64,000 bases of DNA from the NCBI GenBank assembly GCA_017481285.1, contig JAFUPI010000028.1:1-64000 (forward strand), given 5' to 3'. The notes under the pieces were generated by a model that was not told where the DNA came from, did not search any database, and was given only the letters and a program-made list of their open reading frames with translations. The stretch is from Agathobacter sp. (GTDB lineage: Bacteria > Bacillota > Clostridia > Lachnospirales > Lachnospiraceae). The position numbers were made by a program, and so were the translations under genes. Shown here piece after piece: positions 1 to 9,600 of the stretch (its first letter is position 1; every line of letters begins with the position of its first letter).

Positions 1-1
1 A

Positions 2-685
2 GCAACAGAAGTTATGGTTGAAGCATTCAAGGGAACAGAATATGATACAGGTCTTGATAACAACCAGCTTGCAGAAATCGCTGCTTACTTCCGTCCAATG
101 AGAGAAGAAGCAATCAAGAGCGGTCTCTTAAATCCAAAGGTACTTGGTGTAGATATCCAGACACTTTTATACCAGGTTCCAGGTGGTATGTTATCAAACA
201 TGGTATCTCAGTTAAAAGAACAGAACGCAGAAGATAAATACGAAGAAGTATTAAAAGAAATCCCACGTGTTCGTAAAGACCTTGGTGAACCACCATTGGT
301 AACACCTTCTTCACAGATCGTTGGTACACAGGCTGTATTTAACGTACTTATGGGTGAACGCTACAAAGTAGCTACAAAAGAAACAAAAGACGTATTACTT
401 GGAAAATATGGTCAGACTGTAAAACCATTCAATCCAGAAGTAGTAGACAAGGTTCTTGGCGAAGAAAAGAAGAATGCTATTACATGTAGATATGCTGACT
501 TACTTGAACCAGAATTAGATAAGCTTGAAGCTGAAATGGCTCAGTACAAACAGCAGGATGAAGACGTACTTACATACGCATTATTCCCACAGGTAGCAAC
601 AGATTTCTTCAAATATCGTGAAGCTCAGCAGACAAAAGTAGATGCTAAGATTGCAGATACAGAAAACGGTGCTTACCCAGTTTAA
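2..685 (+). CDS. Carboxyltransferase, C-terminal part (pyruvate carboxylase subunit B / oxaloacetate decarboxylase alpha), 5' truncated
   Basis: The open frame runs in from the window edge with no start, so only the last 227 residues are present. The segment matches the end of the carboxyltransferase (PYC_OADA) region: PGGMLSNM, the downstream GTQAVFNVL stretch and the lysine/glutamate-rich tail are typical of pyruvate carboxylase subunit B and oxaloacetate decarboxylase alpha chains. In this family the domain moves CO2 between carboxybiotin and pyruvate/oxaloacetate. No biotinyl domain (AMKM-type motif) follows before the stop, so biotin would be carried by a separate protein. A strong terminator follows. 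Which of the two enzymes it belongs to cannot be decided without the upstream part and neighbours. Confidence 0.85.
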   Translation, partial: ATEVMVEAFKGTEYDTGLDNNQLAEIAAYFRPMREEAIKSGLLNPKVLGVDIQTLLYQVPGGMLSNMVSQLKEQNAEDKYEEVLKEIPRVRKDLGEPPLVTPSSQIVGTQAVFNVLMGERYKVATKETKDVLLGKYGQTVKPFNPEVVDKVLGEEKKNAITCRYADLLEPELDKLEAEMAQYKQQDEDVLTYALFPQVATDFFKYREAQQTKVDAKIADTENGAYPV

Positions 686-745
686 TCAAGTGATTAGCTT
701 GTATACATGAAGGCTTAAAAAACAAGATTTTGTTATAAGAAACAG

Positions 746-783
746 AAGACCCCACAATGATTTGTGGGGTCTTATTTTGTTTA
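746..783 (+). terminator. Intrinsic terminator after the carboxyltransferase gene
   Basis: A perfect 10-bp stem (aagaccccac, 746-755, with gtggggtctt, 764-773) is followed by a T-rich run. It lies 60 bases after the stop codon and separates this gene from the regulator downstream. Confidence 0.9.
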
Positions 784-826
784 TTCTTGTCGAAAAAAAT
801 TTGCAGGAAAAATTGCAAGAATTGCA

Positions 827-854
827 TTGTAAAAAACAGGTGGTCTGTTATAAT
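827..854 (+). promoter_or_regulatory. Candidate sigma-A promoter for the RpiR-family regulator
   Basis: A perfect TATAAT (849-854) lies 16 bp after TTGTAA (827-832). It sits between the terminator and the regulator start at 893, and the gene's ribosome site (gaggaaggaaa) follows. The -35 match is imperfect. Confidence 0.55.
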
Positions 855-892
855 TATTCTTACATGAGATTAGGAAAGTTTGAGGAAGGAAA

Positions 893-1822
893 ATGGCTAA
901 TACAAACGATTTATTAAATCGTATTAATAAGAAATATAGTTCCATGAGCAAAGGTCAAAAATTATTGGCGACTTATATTACGGACAACTATGATAAGGCT
1001 GTTTTTTTAACTGCAGCAAAGATGGGGGATATTGTAGGTGTTAGTGAATCAACAGTAGTTCGATTTGCTATGTGCCTGGATTATAAGGGATATCCAGAAT
1101 TTCAAAAAGCGTTAGAAGAGTTAGTTCGAAATAAGCTCAATTCGGTTCAGCGAATGGAAGTAACTTATGGAAGAATCAGTCAGTCTGAGATTTTGGAAAA
1201 TGTGCTACAATCCGATGCAGACAAGCTGAAAACGACTTTGGAAAAAATAGACCATAATGCGTTTGAATTGGCAGTGGATACGATTTTAACTGCAAGAAAC
1301 ATCTATATCGTGGGAATACGAAGTTGCGCGCCACTTGCAAGTTTCCTTTCTTTTTATTTGAATTTGATGTTTGACAATGTTCGTTTGCTTCATACTAACA
1401 GCTCTAGCGAAATTTTTGAACAAATGGTGCGTATTGGAGAAGAGGATGTCATTATTGGAATCAGCTTTCCGAGATATTCTATGCGTACTTTAAAAGCCTT
1501 AGAATTTGCCAACAATCGCAGCGCAAAAGTTATTACTATCACAGACAGTATACATTCTCCAATGAATCTGTATTCTTCCTGCAATTTGATTGCGGATAGC
1601 GATATGGCATCCATTGTGGATTCTTTAGTTGCACCGCTAAGTGTTATCAATGCTTTAATTGTGGCACTTTGCATGAAGAAACAGAAGGAAGTTGCCAAGA
1701 CGCTTACAACTTTAGAAGAAATCTGGGATGAATACCAGGTGTATGAAAACGATGAAATTGACGTGATAGATGACTCTATCAAGATACACTATGCGAAATT
1801 AGAGGAAATGGACCATGAGTAA
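893..1822 (+). CDS. MurR/RpiR family transcriptional regulator
   Basis: A 309-residue protein with an N-terminal RpiR-type helix-turn-helix (about residues 1-77; the GVSESTVVRFAMCLDYKGYPEF stretch is the diagnostic part, here cut at 1-77) and a C-terminal SIS sugar-phosphate-binding domain (about 125-260, with the IYIVGIRSCAPLASF loop). The family senses phosphosugars and controls sugar or amino-sugar genes. The start at 893 has a good upstream aggaagg. Its last 8 bases overlap the next flavoprotein gene, so the two are probably co-translated. No sugar genes lie nearby, so the ligand cannot be guessed. Confidence 0.85.
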   Translation: MANTNDLLNRINKKYSSMSKGQKLLATYITDNYDKAVFLTAAKMGDIVGVSESTVVRFAMCLDYKGYPEFQKALEELVRNKLNSVQRMEVTYGRISQSEILENVLQSDADKLKTTLEKIDHNAFELAVDTILTARNIYIVGIRSCAPLASFLSFYLNLMFDNVRLLHTNSSSEIFEQMVRIGEEDVIIGISFPRYSMRTLKALEFANNRSAKVITITDSIHSPMNLYSSCNLIADSDMASIVDSLVAPLSVINALIVALCMKKQKEVAKTLTTLEEIWDEYQVYENDEIDVIDDSIKIHYAKLEEMDHE

Positions 1823-3053
1823 GGTTATTGTAATCGGTGGTGGACCAGCGGGAATGTTTGCGGCATATTTTGCAGCGAAGAACGGCCATAAGGTTACACT
1901 GTTAGAACAAAATGAAAAACTAGGTAAGAAGCTATATATTACAGGCAAAGGTAGATGCAATATTACCAATGCCAGTGATATGGAAAATCTCTTTGCAAAT
2001 GTATGCAGTAATGAAAAGTTTTTATATAGTGCCTTTTATTCATATACGAATGATCAGGTAGTGGATTTCTTTGAAAGTTATGGGCTTCGCACAAAGGTAG
2101 AACGTGGAAACCGAGTATTTCCGGTTTCAGACCATTCTTCCGATGTAATTGCAACCTTAACGAAAGCATTGAAAGAAGCTGGTGTAGAGGTTAAACTTTA
2201 CACAAAGGTAACGAAGCTTTTGACAGAAGAGGACGTGATAAAAGGTGTGGAATTGGAAGATAATACTACAATGTATGCGGATGCGGTGGTGCTTGCTACA
2301 GGTGGTATTTCTTATCCATCTACAGGTGCAACTGGAGATGGATACCGTTTTGCAGAAGGTTTGAATCATAAAATAATAGAGCCCAGTCCATCTTTGGTGC
2401 CATTCGAGGTTCAGGAGAGCTGGATAGCAGAAATGCAGGGGTTATCATTGAAGAATGTAGCGATTACCATAGAAAGGGAAGGTAAGAAGCTATACAATGA
2501 TTTCGGCGAAATGCTATTTACTCATTTTGGGGTAAGTGGACCGATGATTTTATCTGCAAGTGCTTCGATAAAACCAGCATATTTTAAGGATTTTGCACAT
2601 GAACTGACACTCAAAATTGATTTGAAGCCAGCCTTAGACAGAGATCAGCTGGATAAACGCATTTTAAAAGATTTTGAGGAGGCAAAGAATAAACAGTATA
2701 AAAATTCCATTCAAAAGTTGTTGCCATCCAAGATGATTCCAATTATCATTACATTAAGTGGTATCGATCCAGACAAAAAGGTGAATGAAATTACCAAGGA
2801 AGAACGTATGAGATTGGTGGATTTATTAAAAGGATTGCCAATGACGATTATCGGTTTAAGAGGCTGGAATGAAGCTATTATTACAAAGGGTGGCGTTTCT
2901 GTGAAACAGGTTAATCCATCTACCATGGAGTCAAAGCTGGTAAAGGGCTTGTATTTTGCAGGCGAGCTTTTGGATTTGGATGCTATGACAGGTGGATATA
3001 ATCTGCAGATTGCCTGGTCAACAGGATATCTTGCCGGAAGTAGTATTTTGTAG
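1815..3053 (+). CDS. NAD(P)/FAD-dependent oxidoreductase, BaiN/HI0933 family
   Basis: A 412-residue flavoprotein. The Rossmann FAD motif GGGPAGMFAAYFA is at residues 8-20, followed by the family signature GKKLYITGKGRCNITNAS (about 38-55). A second glycine-rich strand (ATGGISYPSTGATGDG) and the C-terminal FAGELLDLDAMTGGYNLQ segment complete the HI0933 pattern. One member, BaiN, has been linked to bile-acid dehydroxylation, but most members are core genes of unknown substrate and this copy sits beside cmk, as in many Clostridia. The bile-acid role should not be transferred. It starts within the 3' end of the RpiR gene. Confidence 0.85.
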   Translation: MSKVIVIGGGPAGMFAAYFAAKNGHKVTLLEQNEKLGKKLYITGKGRCNITNASDMENLFANVCSNEKFLYSAFYSYTNDQVVDFFESYGLRTKVERGNRVFPVSDHSSDVIATLTKALKEAGVEVKLYTKVTKLLTEEDVIKGVELEDNTTMYADAVVLATGGISYPSTGATGDGYRFAEGLNHKIIEPSPSLVPFEVQESWIAEMQGLSLKNVAITIEREGKKLYNDFGEMLFTHFGVSGPMILSASASIKPAYFKDFAHELTLKIDLKPALDRDQLDKRILKDFEEAKNKQYKNSIQKLLPSKMIPIIITLSGIDPDKKVNEITKEERMRLVDLLKGLPMTIIGLRGWNEAIITKGGVSVKQVNPSTMESKLVKGLYFAGELLDLDAMTGGYNLQIAWSTGYLAGSSIL

Positions 3054-3096
3054 GATATGATATAAATACATTTTAAGAAAAACGAGGTAGAAGAAT

Positions 3097-3762
3097 ATGA
3101 GTTTTAATATTGCAATTGATGGTCCAGCAGGTGCCGGAAAAAGCACAATCGCAAAACAGTTGGCAAAGGAATTAGGTTTTGTATACGTAGATACAGGTGC
3201 AATGTATCGTGCTATGGCGTATTATTTTATTACAAATGGAATTGGTGCAGAGGATGAAGCTGCAATTTCAGCAGCCTGTCCAAATGTGAATGTTTCTATT
3301 ACTTATGAAGATGGAGTACAGAATGTTTGGTTAAATGGCGAAAACGTATCCAGCGTGATTCGCCAGGAAGAAGTAGGAAAAATGGCTTCTGCCACAAGTG
3401 TATATCCAGTAGTTCGTACGAAACTGGTAGAATTACAGCAGGAGCTTGCGAAGACAACAGATGTCATCATGGATGGACGTGACATTGGAACTGTAGTACT
3501 CCCAAATGCAGATGTTAAGATTTACATGACTGCTAGTTCAGCGATTCGTGCAAAAAGACGTTTTGATGAATTGACTGCAAAAGGTGTGGAATGTGATTTG
3601 GATGAAATCGAAAAGGATATCATTGAAAGAGATTATCGCGATATGAATCGTGAAACTTCACCACTGAAAAAAGCGGATGATGCAGTAGAATTAGATACCT
3701 CCGATTTGGATATTGATGGTGTTGTAAAGGCAATGAAAGAAATCATTGCAGAAAAGAGATAG
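3097..3762 (+). CDS. cmk: Cytidylate kinase
   Basis: A 221-residue (d)CMP kinase that makes CDP/dCDP from CMP/dCMP and ATP in the cytoplasm. The P-loop GPAGAGKST is at residues 9-17, followed by the CMP-binding YVDTGAMYRAM segment. The GRDIGTVVLPNA motif and the RDxxDxxRETSPLKKADDA signature near residues 180-196 are clear. Length is normal for the short bacterial form. It lies between the flavoprotein and ispH on the same strand with gaps of 43 and 22 bp, so one transcript is likely. Ribosome site gaggtag precedes the start. Confidence 0.95.
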   Translation: MSFNIAIDGPAGAGKSTIAKQLAKELGFVYVDTGAMYRAMAYYFITNGIGAEDEAAISAACPNVNVSITYEDGVQNVWLNGENVSSVIRQEEVGKMASATSVYPVVRTKLVELQQELAKTTDVIMDGRDIGTVVLPNADVKIYMTASSAIRAKRRFDELTAKGVECDLDEIEKDIIERDYRDMNRETSPLKKADDAVELDTSDLDIDGVVKAMKEIIAEKR

Positions 3763-3784
3763 TGTTAGATTGTAGGTAGAAACT

Positions 3785-4657
3785 ATGAAAAATGTTAGAT
3801 TAGCAAAAAGTGCAGGCTTTTGTTTTGGGGTAAAGCGTGCCGTGAATATGGTTTATGAAGAGATTGATAAATCAGCGGAAAATGCTGAAAATACACCAAT
3901 TTACACTTATGGACCAATTATTCATAATGATGAGGTAGTCAAGGATTTTGCCAGCAAGGGTGTGACCTTGGTAAAAGAACTCTCTGAATTAGCAAATTTA
4001 CCGAAGGGTAAAATTATTGTTCGTTCTCATGGAATCAGCCGTGCAGAATATGAAGAGATGGAACAGTATGGATTTACAGTTGTAGATGCGACATGTCCAT
4101 TTGTGCGCAAAATTCACAAAATTGTAGACGAGCATAGTAAGCAAGGCGAATATATCATTATCATTGGAAATCCAGCACATCCTGAGGTGTGTGGAATTCG
4201 CGGCTGGGTAAATGGAAATGATGTTTCTATTATTGAAAGTAAAGAAGAAGCAGAGAAATTTTCTTTATCTGTGGACAAAAAAGTCTGTATTGTCTCTCAA
4301 ACGACATTTAACTACAATAAATTTCAAGATTTAGTTGAAATTGTCAGTAAAAAAGGGTACAATATAAGTGTTTTAAACACAATCTGTAATGCAACTGAGG
4401 AGCGTCAGACAGAGGCTCGTCAAATTGCAAAAGAAGTTGAGGCTATGATAGTAATAGGGGATAAACATAGCTCCAATACACAGAAACTGTTTGAAATATG
4501 TAATACAGAGTGTGAGAAAACTTACTACATTCAAACGAGTAAGGATATGGATTATCAGTTACTGAAGTCCATCAATAACGTAGGTATTACCGCTGGGGCA
4601 TCGACCCCAAATAATATTATTGAGGAGGTTTCAAAGAATGTCAGAAATGAGCTTTGA
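3785..4657 (+). CDS. ispH: 4-hydroxy-3-methylbut-2-enyl diphosphate reductase
   Basis: A 290-residue IspH/LytB protein, the [4Fe-4S] enzyme that makes IPP and DMAPP in the last step of the MEP isoprenoid pathway. The three cluster cysteines are visible: SAGFCFGVKRAV at the N-terminus, DATCPFVRKIH in the middle and NTICNATEERQ in the last third. The conserved TAGASTPNNIIEEV ending is present. In many Clostridia IspH is fused to ribosomal protein S1; here the gene stops with TGA inside the first codons of the S1 gene, in another frame, with a 20-bp overlap. The two proteins are therefore separate but probably translationally coupled. Confidence 0.95.
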   Translation: MKNVRLAKSAGFCFGVKRAVNMVYEEIDKSAENAENTPIYTYGPIIHNDEVVKDFASKGVTLVKELSELANLPKGKIIVRSHGISRAEYEEMEQYGFTVVDATCPFVRKIHKIVDEHSKQGEYIIIIGNPAHPEVCGIRGWVNGNDVSIIESKEEAEKFSLSVDKKVCIVSQTTFNYNKFQDLVEIVSKKGYNISVLNTICNATEERQTEARQIAKEVEAMIVIGDKHSSNTQKLFEICNTECEKTYYIQTSKDMDYQLLKSINNVGITAGASTPNNIIEEVSKNVRNEL

Positions 4658-5771
4658 ACAAATGCTTGAAGAATCTTTAAAAACAATAAGAAATGGAGAA
4701 GTGGTAGAAGGTACCGTTATTGATGTGAAACCAGACGAAATCATCCTGAATATCGGATACAAATCAGACGGAATCATTACACGTAGTGAATACACAAACG
4801 AACCAAACGTTGATCTTACTACAGTAGTTAATGTTGGCGATACCTTAGAAGCTAAGGTCGTAAAAGTAAACGACGGAGAAGGACAGGTTGTTCTTTCTTA
4901 CAAACGCCTTGCTGCAGAAAAAGGAAGCAAGAGATTAGAAGAAGCTTACGAAAACAAAGAAGTATTAACAGCAAAAGTATCTCAGGTATTAGCTGGTGGT
5001 GTTACAGTTGTTGTTGATGAAACTAGAGTATTTATCCCTGCAAGTCTTATCTCAGATGTATATGAAAAAGATCTTGCGAAATTCAAAGATCAGGAAATCG
5101 AATTCGTAATTACAGAATTTGATCCTAAGAAGAGAAGAGTTATCGGTAACAGAAAAACTCTCCTCGTTTCTCAGAAAGCAGAAGCACAGAAAGCATTATT
5201 CGACAAAATCGCAGTTGGTGATACGGTAGAAGGAACTGTTAAGAATGTAACAGACTTCGGTGCATTCATCGATTTAGGCGGAGTTGACGGATTACTTCAT
5301 ATTTCAGAAATGTCTTGGGGCAGAGTAGAAAGTCCTAAGAAAGTATTTACAGTTGGACAGACTGTTAAAGTTTATATCAAGAGCATTAGCGAAACAAAAG
5401 TTGCACTTTCTATGAAATTTGATGATGAAAATCCATGGAAAGATGCTGAAACAAAATATGCTGTTGGAAACGTTGTAACTGGTAAAGTTGCTCGTATGAC
5501 AGACTTTGGTGCATTCGTTGAATTAGCTCCTGGTGTAGATGCATTATTACATGTATCTCAGATTTCAAAAGATCATGTTGAAAAACCAGCAGATGCTTTA
5601 ACTGTTGGACAGGAAGTAGAAGCAAAAATCGTTGATTTCAATGAAGAAGAAAAGAAAATCAGCTTAAGTATCAAAGCTTTATTTGCTCCAGAAGAACCTG
5701 TAGCAGAAGAAGATGATGCAGATGTAGCTGACGTTAATATTGAAGAAGTAGCTTCTGCTATTGAAGAATAA
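4638..5771 (+). CDS. rpsA: 30S ribosomal protein S1 (four S1 domains)
   Basis: The chosen start at 4638 (MSEMSFEQ) has gaggagg 9 bases upstream, inside the end of ispH; a longer frame to 4620 has no such site. The 377-residue product carries four S1/OB RNA-binding repeats: about 17-85, 101-168, 186-254 and 272-340, the last two with the TDFGAFxxLxxGVDxLLHxSxxS core. S1 of Gram-positive bacteria has four to five repeats rather than six. The acidic tail is EEDDADVADVN-like. It helps mRNA engage the 30S subunit, though in Firmicutes the role is less essential than in enterobacteria. A strong terminator follows. Confidence 0.9.
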   Translation: MSEMSFEQMLEESLKTIRNGEVVEGTVIDVKPDEIILNIGYKSDGIITRSEYTNEPNVDLTTVVNVGDTLEAKVVKVNDGEGQVVLSYKRLAAEKGSKRLEEAYENKEVLTAKVSQVLAGGVTVVVDETRVFIPASLISDVYEKDLAKFKDQEIEFVITEFDPKKRRVIGNRKTLLVSQKAEAQKALFDKIAVGDTVEGTVKNVTDFGAFIDLGGVDGLLHISEMSWGRVESPKKVFTVGQTVKVYIKSISETKVALSMKFDDENPWKDAETKYAVGNVVTGKVARMTDFGAFVELAPGVDALLHVSQISKDHVEKPADALTVGQEVEAKIVDFNEEEKKISLSIKALFAPEEPVAEEDDADVADVNIEEVASAIEE

Positions 5772-5781
5772 GAAGTGTTTA

Positions 5782-5812
5782 AGAGGCTGCCAAAGATGGC
5801 AGTCTCTTTTCG
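5782..5812 (+). terminator. Intrinsic terminator after rpsA
   Basis: A 10-bp stem (agaggctgcc 5782-5791 with ggcagtctct 5798-5807, one G-T pair) followed by TTTT. It ends the cmk-ispH-rpsA transcript before cheR. Confidence 0.85.
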
Positions 5813-5841
5813 CATATTATAATAATCTATGGGGGATGATT

Positions 5842-6618
5842 ATGCTTAACAATTATGAATGGTTTAAAACCGAAATCTTGAAAATGACCAAGATCGATTT
5901 GAATTACTACAAAGAAAAACAGATGCGTCGTCGTATTGATACACTGGTTACGAAAAATGGTGCGAAATCATATGAAGAATATGTAAAGTTAATCAAGGGA
6001 GATAAGGCTTTATTCGAGCAGTTTGTTAACTTCCTTACAATCAACGTATCTGAATTTTACCGTAATACAGATCAGTGGAAATTGATGGATGAAAACGTAA
6101 TTCCAAAGATTTTGGAAAATAATAAAGGTACTATCAAAATTTGGAGTGCTGCATGTTCGACTGGTGATGAGCCATACTCACTTGCCATGGCATTTTCTAA
6201 ACATGTGCCATTGAACAGAATTAAGATTACAGCTACCGATATCGATAAACAGGTAATTCAGCATGCACAGGTTGGTTTGTACAATGCGAAGAGTATTGCT
6301 GGTGTGCCAGCTGATATGAAAAAGAAATACTTTACACAGGTAGGTGCTTCTTATCAGATTGCGGATGAAATCAAGAAATGTGTAGAATTTAAAGAACATA
6401 ACCTTTTAAAGGATGTTTATCCAACAGGATACGATTTAATCCTTTGTCGAAACGTAGTTATCTACTTTACCGATGAAGCAAAGGATATGATTTATGCTAA
6501 TTTCTTTAAATCATTAAAGAATAAAGGTGTATTGTTCATTGGAAGCACAGAGCAGATTAGTAATTACAAAGAATTAGGCTTTGATCGCTTAAGCAGTTTC
6601 TATTTCCAGAAACCATAA
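5842..6618 (+). CDS. cheR: CheR-type protein-glutamate O-methyltransferase
   Basis: The start at 5842 (MLNNYEWF) follows a ggggga site; frames extending to 5761 lack one. The 258-residue product has the helical CheR N-domain (about 1-75) and a SAM-dependent methyltransferase domain with the AACSTGDEPYSLAM SAM loop and the later DLILCRNVVIYF motif. The family methylates glutamates of chemoreceptors for adaptation. No other chemotaxis gene lies in the window, so it is a stand-alone copy here, and its receptor partners are elsewhere. Its presence suggests a motile organism, which is an inference. Confidence 0.9.
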   Translation: MLNNYEWFKTEILKMTKIDLNYYKEKQMRRRIDTLVTKNGAKSYEEYVKLIKGDKALFEQFVNFLTINVSEFYRNTDQWKLMDENVIPKILENNKGTIKIWSAACSTGDEPYSLAMAFSKHVPLNRIKITATDIDKQVIQHAQVGLYNAKSIAGVPADMKKKYFTQVGASYQIADEIKKCVEFKEHNLLKDVYPTGYDLILCRNVVIYFTDEAKDMIYANFFKSLKNKGVLFIGSTEQISNYKELGFDRLSSFYFQKP

Positions 6619-6631
6619 TATGGATGAAATG

Positions 6632-6661
6632 AAAAACCGAGGTTTCGACTTCGGTTTTTTC
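6632..6661 (+). terminator. Intrinsic terminator after cheR
   Basis: The stem aaaaaccgagg/cttcggttttt closes around a short tttcga loop and ends in a T run. It separates cheR from the surface-protease operon, whose own promoter was not clearly recognised in the 63-bp gap. Confidence 0.75.
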
Positions 6662-6681
6662 GGTATAAAAGGAGTAGAGTT

Positions 6682-9600
6682 ATGAAGTTAAGTAAGAATT
6701 GGAAGCGAATTATTGCAGGAATTATGACATTTACCATGGTGTTTTTATCCGTAGATGCAGGGTGTATTTCTGCGTTGGCTTCAGAGATTCAAAAATTGTC
6801 CGTAGAGACGAAAAATGTACAAGGTACGACAGGATATTTGGATATCGGTCATGATGCTGGTAGAGTACAGGATACCTATGTAGGCGGAAGTTTGTCCTTA
6901 AAAGAAGAGGAGACACTCGCATCAAGTTATAGTTCTGTTTCGGAAGGATATGTGACTCCTGTAAAAAATCAGAGTAAGTGGGGTGTATGCTGGGCTTTTG
7001 CTGCTTGTGCAGCGATGGAATCTTATGCACTTCGTCATGGATATGTAGATGATCCTAAAAAAATAGATTTCTCAGAATATGCACTTGCATATTTGACTTA
7101 TAATGATGGTACAAGTGAAACTGCTGGTTTTACAGGAGACTATACATATGCAGAAGATGAGTATATGGATGAGCTTTTTAAATCTGGTGGTAATGACGAG
7201 TATGCCTTCAAAGCATTATCAAATTGGTCTGGTATCTATAATGAAGCAGATGATACATATTATGCGGATAGTTTGGAAAGCGGTACCATTGAAAAATATG
7301 TAGAGAATGCAGATAATATTGATTTTGTTCTAACAGGACAGAAATATATCAGCATGCAGGATGCGGATCAGGTAAAACAGGCAATATTGGAAAATGGAGC
7401 AGTGTCTGTAGGTTATTATTCTCATGTGGATTATATAGCGGATGCCGATGGTATTTACAATTATAATTATGAAAAACAGGCACAAAATCACGGCGTTGTA
7501 ATTGTTGGATGGGATGATAATAAAAGTAAGGATCAGTTTCAAATAAAAGATTTAAATGGTACTACAATTGCTTCTCCAGAAAATGATGGTGCATGGTTGG
7601 TAAAAAACAGCTGGGGTACATGGGATGGATATGATGGATATATTTGGATTTCCTATGAAGATTTAGGACTTCTTTCCAGCAATGCAGTTGTATATGAAGT
7701 GGCACCAAAAAGTGAATTTGACAATATTTATCAGCACGATGGAGCAACCGTGTTTGCGGCATACTGTCAGGCTGCAAAAGCAGCATCTGTTTTTGAGATA
7801 ACAGGAGATAGTAAACAATTATTAGAAGCGGTTTCGTTTGCTTTGTATTCAACAGAAGCTGAATATACGATTTCTATTTATAAGACAACAGATGAAGCAA
7901 TATTGGAAAATGGAGAACTTCTTACTTCGGTTTCAGGCTCTACAACTTACGAAGGGTATTATACCGTGAAGTTAGACAATCCTGTTGAGTTAAGCGTAGG
8001 AGATACAATTGCCATCGTTATTGATTTTACGGAAGTAGAATACATTATTACCGGTGCGAATAATTATACACTCATAGGTGAATATGATGAAAATAATGTA
8101 CTTACTTTGCCATATTCAACCGTTTATTCCTCAAGCGAAGAAGGACAGTCTTATATCTGGCCATATGTATTATGGGATAGTTATTATTTAGATATGGCTT
8201 CAGAAGATGGGTATGATAAAGCACAAGTAAACAATGTTTGTATCAAAGCTTTTACGACGGATGTGGTAAGAGCACCAGAGAATGTTGCAGCTTCAACAAC
8301 TGGTCGTAGCGAAGCGACGATTACCTGGGATAAGATAGATGAAGCTGTAGGATATGAAGTTTGGATAGGTGCGACTTGGGATGATCCAAATGCTACTACT
8401 GTGCAGCTTATGAATGATAGCAATACACATCATACATCATACGTTACCGATATAACCCTAGGAAATGTGTATTTTTATAAGGTGGCAGCCATTTATGAGG
8501 ACGAAAATGCAGCAACAGGTATGGTGAAATCAGATTATTCATCATTTATCTTGTTTCAGGCAAAAGTACCACCTGTGAAAAATGGGGGGAATAATGACAA
8601 TTTCTATCAGAGAATGACCTTTAAGTGGGATGCCCTTGGTTCCATGGTGGATGGTTATGTGTTAGAAATGTATAAAGGTTCTATACTTACTGATGAGAAT
8701 AAAATAGATACAATTGTTGTAGAAGGTGGAGATGTTTCATCTTATGTATATGATACAAGCGCATATGAAGCAGGCACGACAATTAACTATTGTGTTTACG
8801 CATATATAAAAGATGGTGAGGATAGAATTTTATCGGATTGGTATATCGGACCGGGTGGTTCTACGAAAAGCGAACCTTTGGATGTTGCGGTAAAATGGCA
8901 TGTGACAACAATTGAAAATGTGGACTATCTGGTAATCGATGTAGAAGAGGTTTTGGGAGCGGCTGAAACAGCACAAGATGAATTATGTCTGTGGTATTGT
9001 TTAGATGCAAGTGCATCGGACCCTGATTATATCTTCCCTTTGGATATGTCGGATGGAAAAACACAGTTTATGTATACATGGAAAGAACATTATATTTCTT
9101 ACAAAGATACAGGCTATGTATATTTGACAAATGGAGATAAAACTACGGCATTTCAGGATGACGCCATTGTAATTGGCGGAGCGTATGTCGAGCCGGTATT
9201 AGAACCGATAAGTGATGTTACATTGACTTCTGCTGGACAAGTGGTTCAGTTACAGGCTGTAATTTCCAATGAGAGCCAAATGGAAAACTTTAATTATAGT
9301 TATCAATGGTATGTGGCTGCGGATGCAGATTCGGTAGGAAATGCAATTGAAGGTGCGACAGCGTCTGTCTATGAAGTAAAGGTTGGCTCCTTTGATGAAA
9401 AATTCTATTATTGTGAAGTGACTGCCGAGTATCCAGACAATGATGTGTTAAAACATGTTGTTACGACCACAAATGATAACAACAAGCATACTCGCGTAAA
9501 AGGTGAATTGTTTGGAACACAAGTAAATGTAGCTCCAATAGCGAATCAAGTATATACGGGACAGGAAATTACACCGGATATTGTAGTAACGGACAAAAAT

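Noticed and set aside
1390..1782. 130-codon minus-strand frame
   Set aside because: It overlaps the RpiR-family gene fully, and that gene has clear family motifs.
1815..3053. Bile-acid reductase (BaiN) function
   Set aside because: The protein is in the wide HI0933 family, no bai genes are near, and it sits in a conserved core gene row beside cmk.
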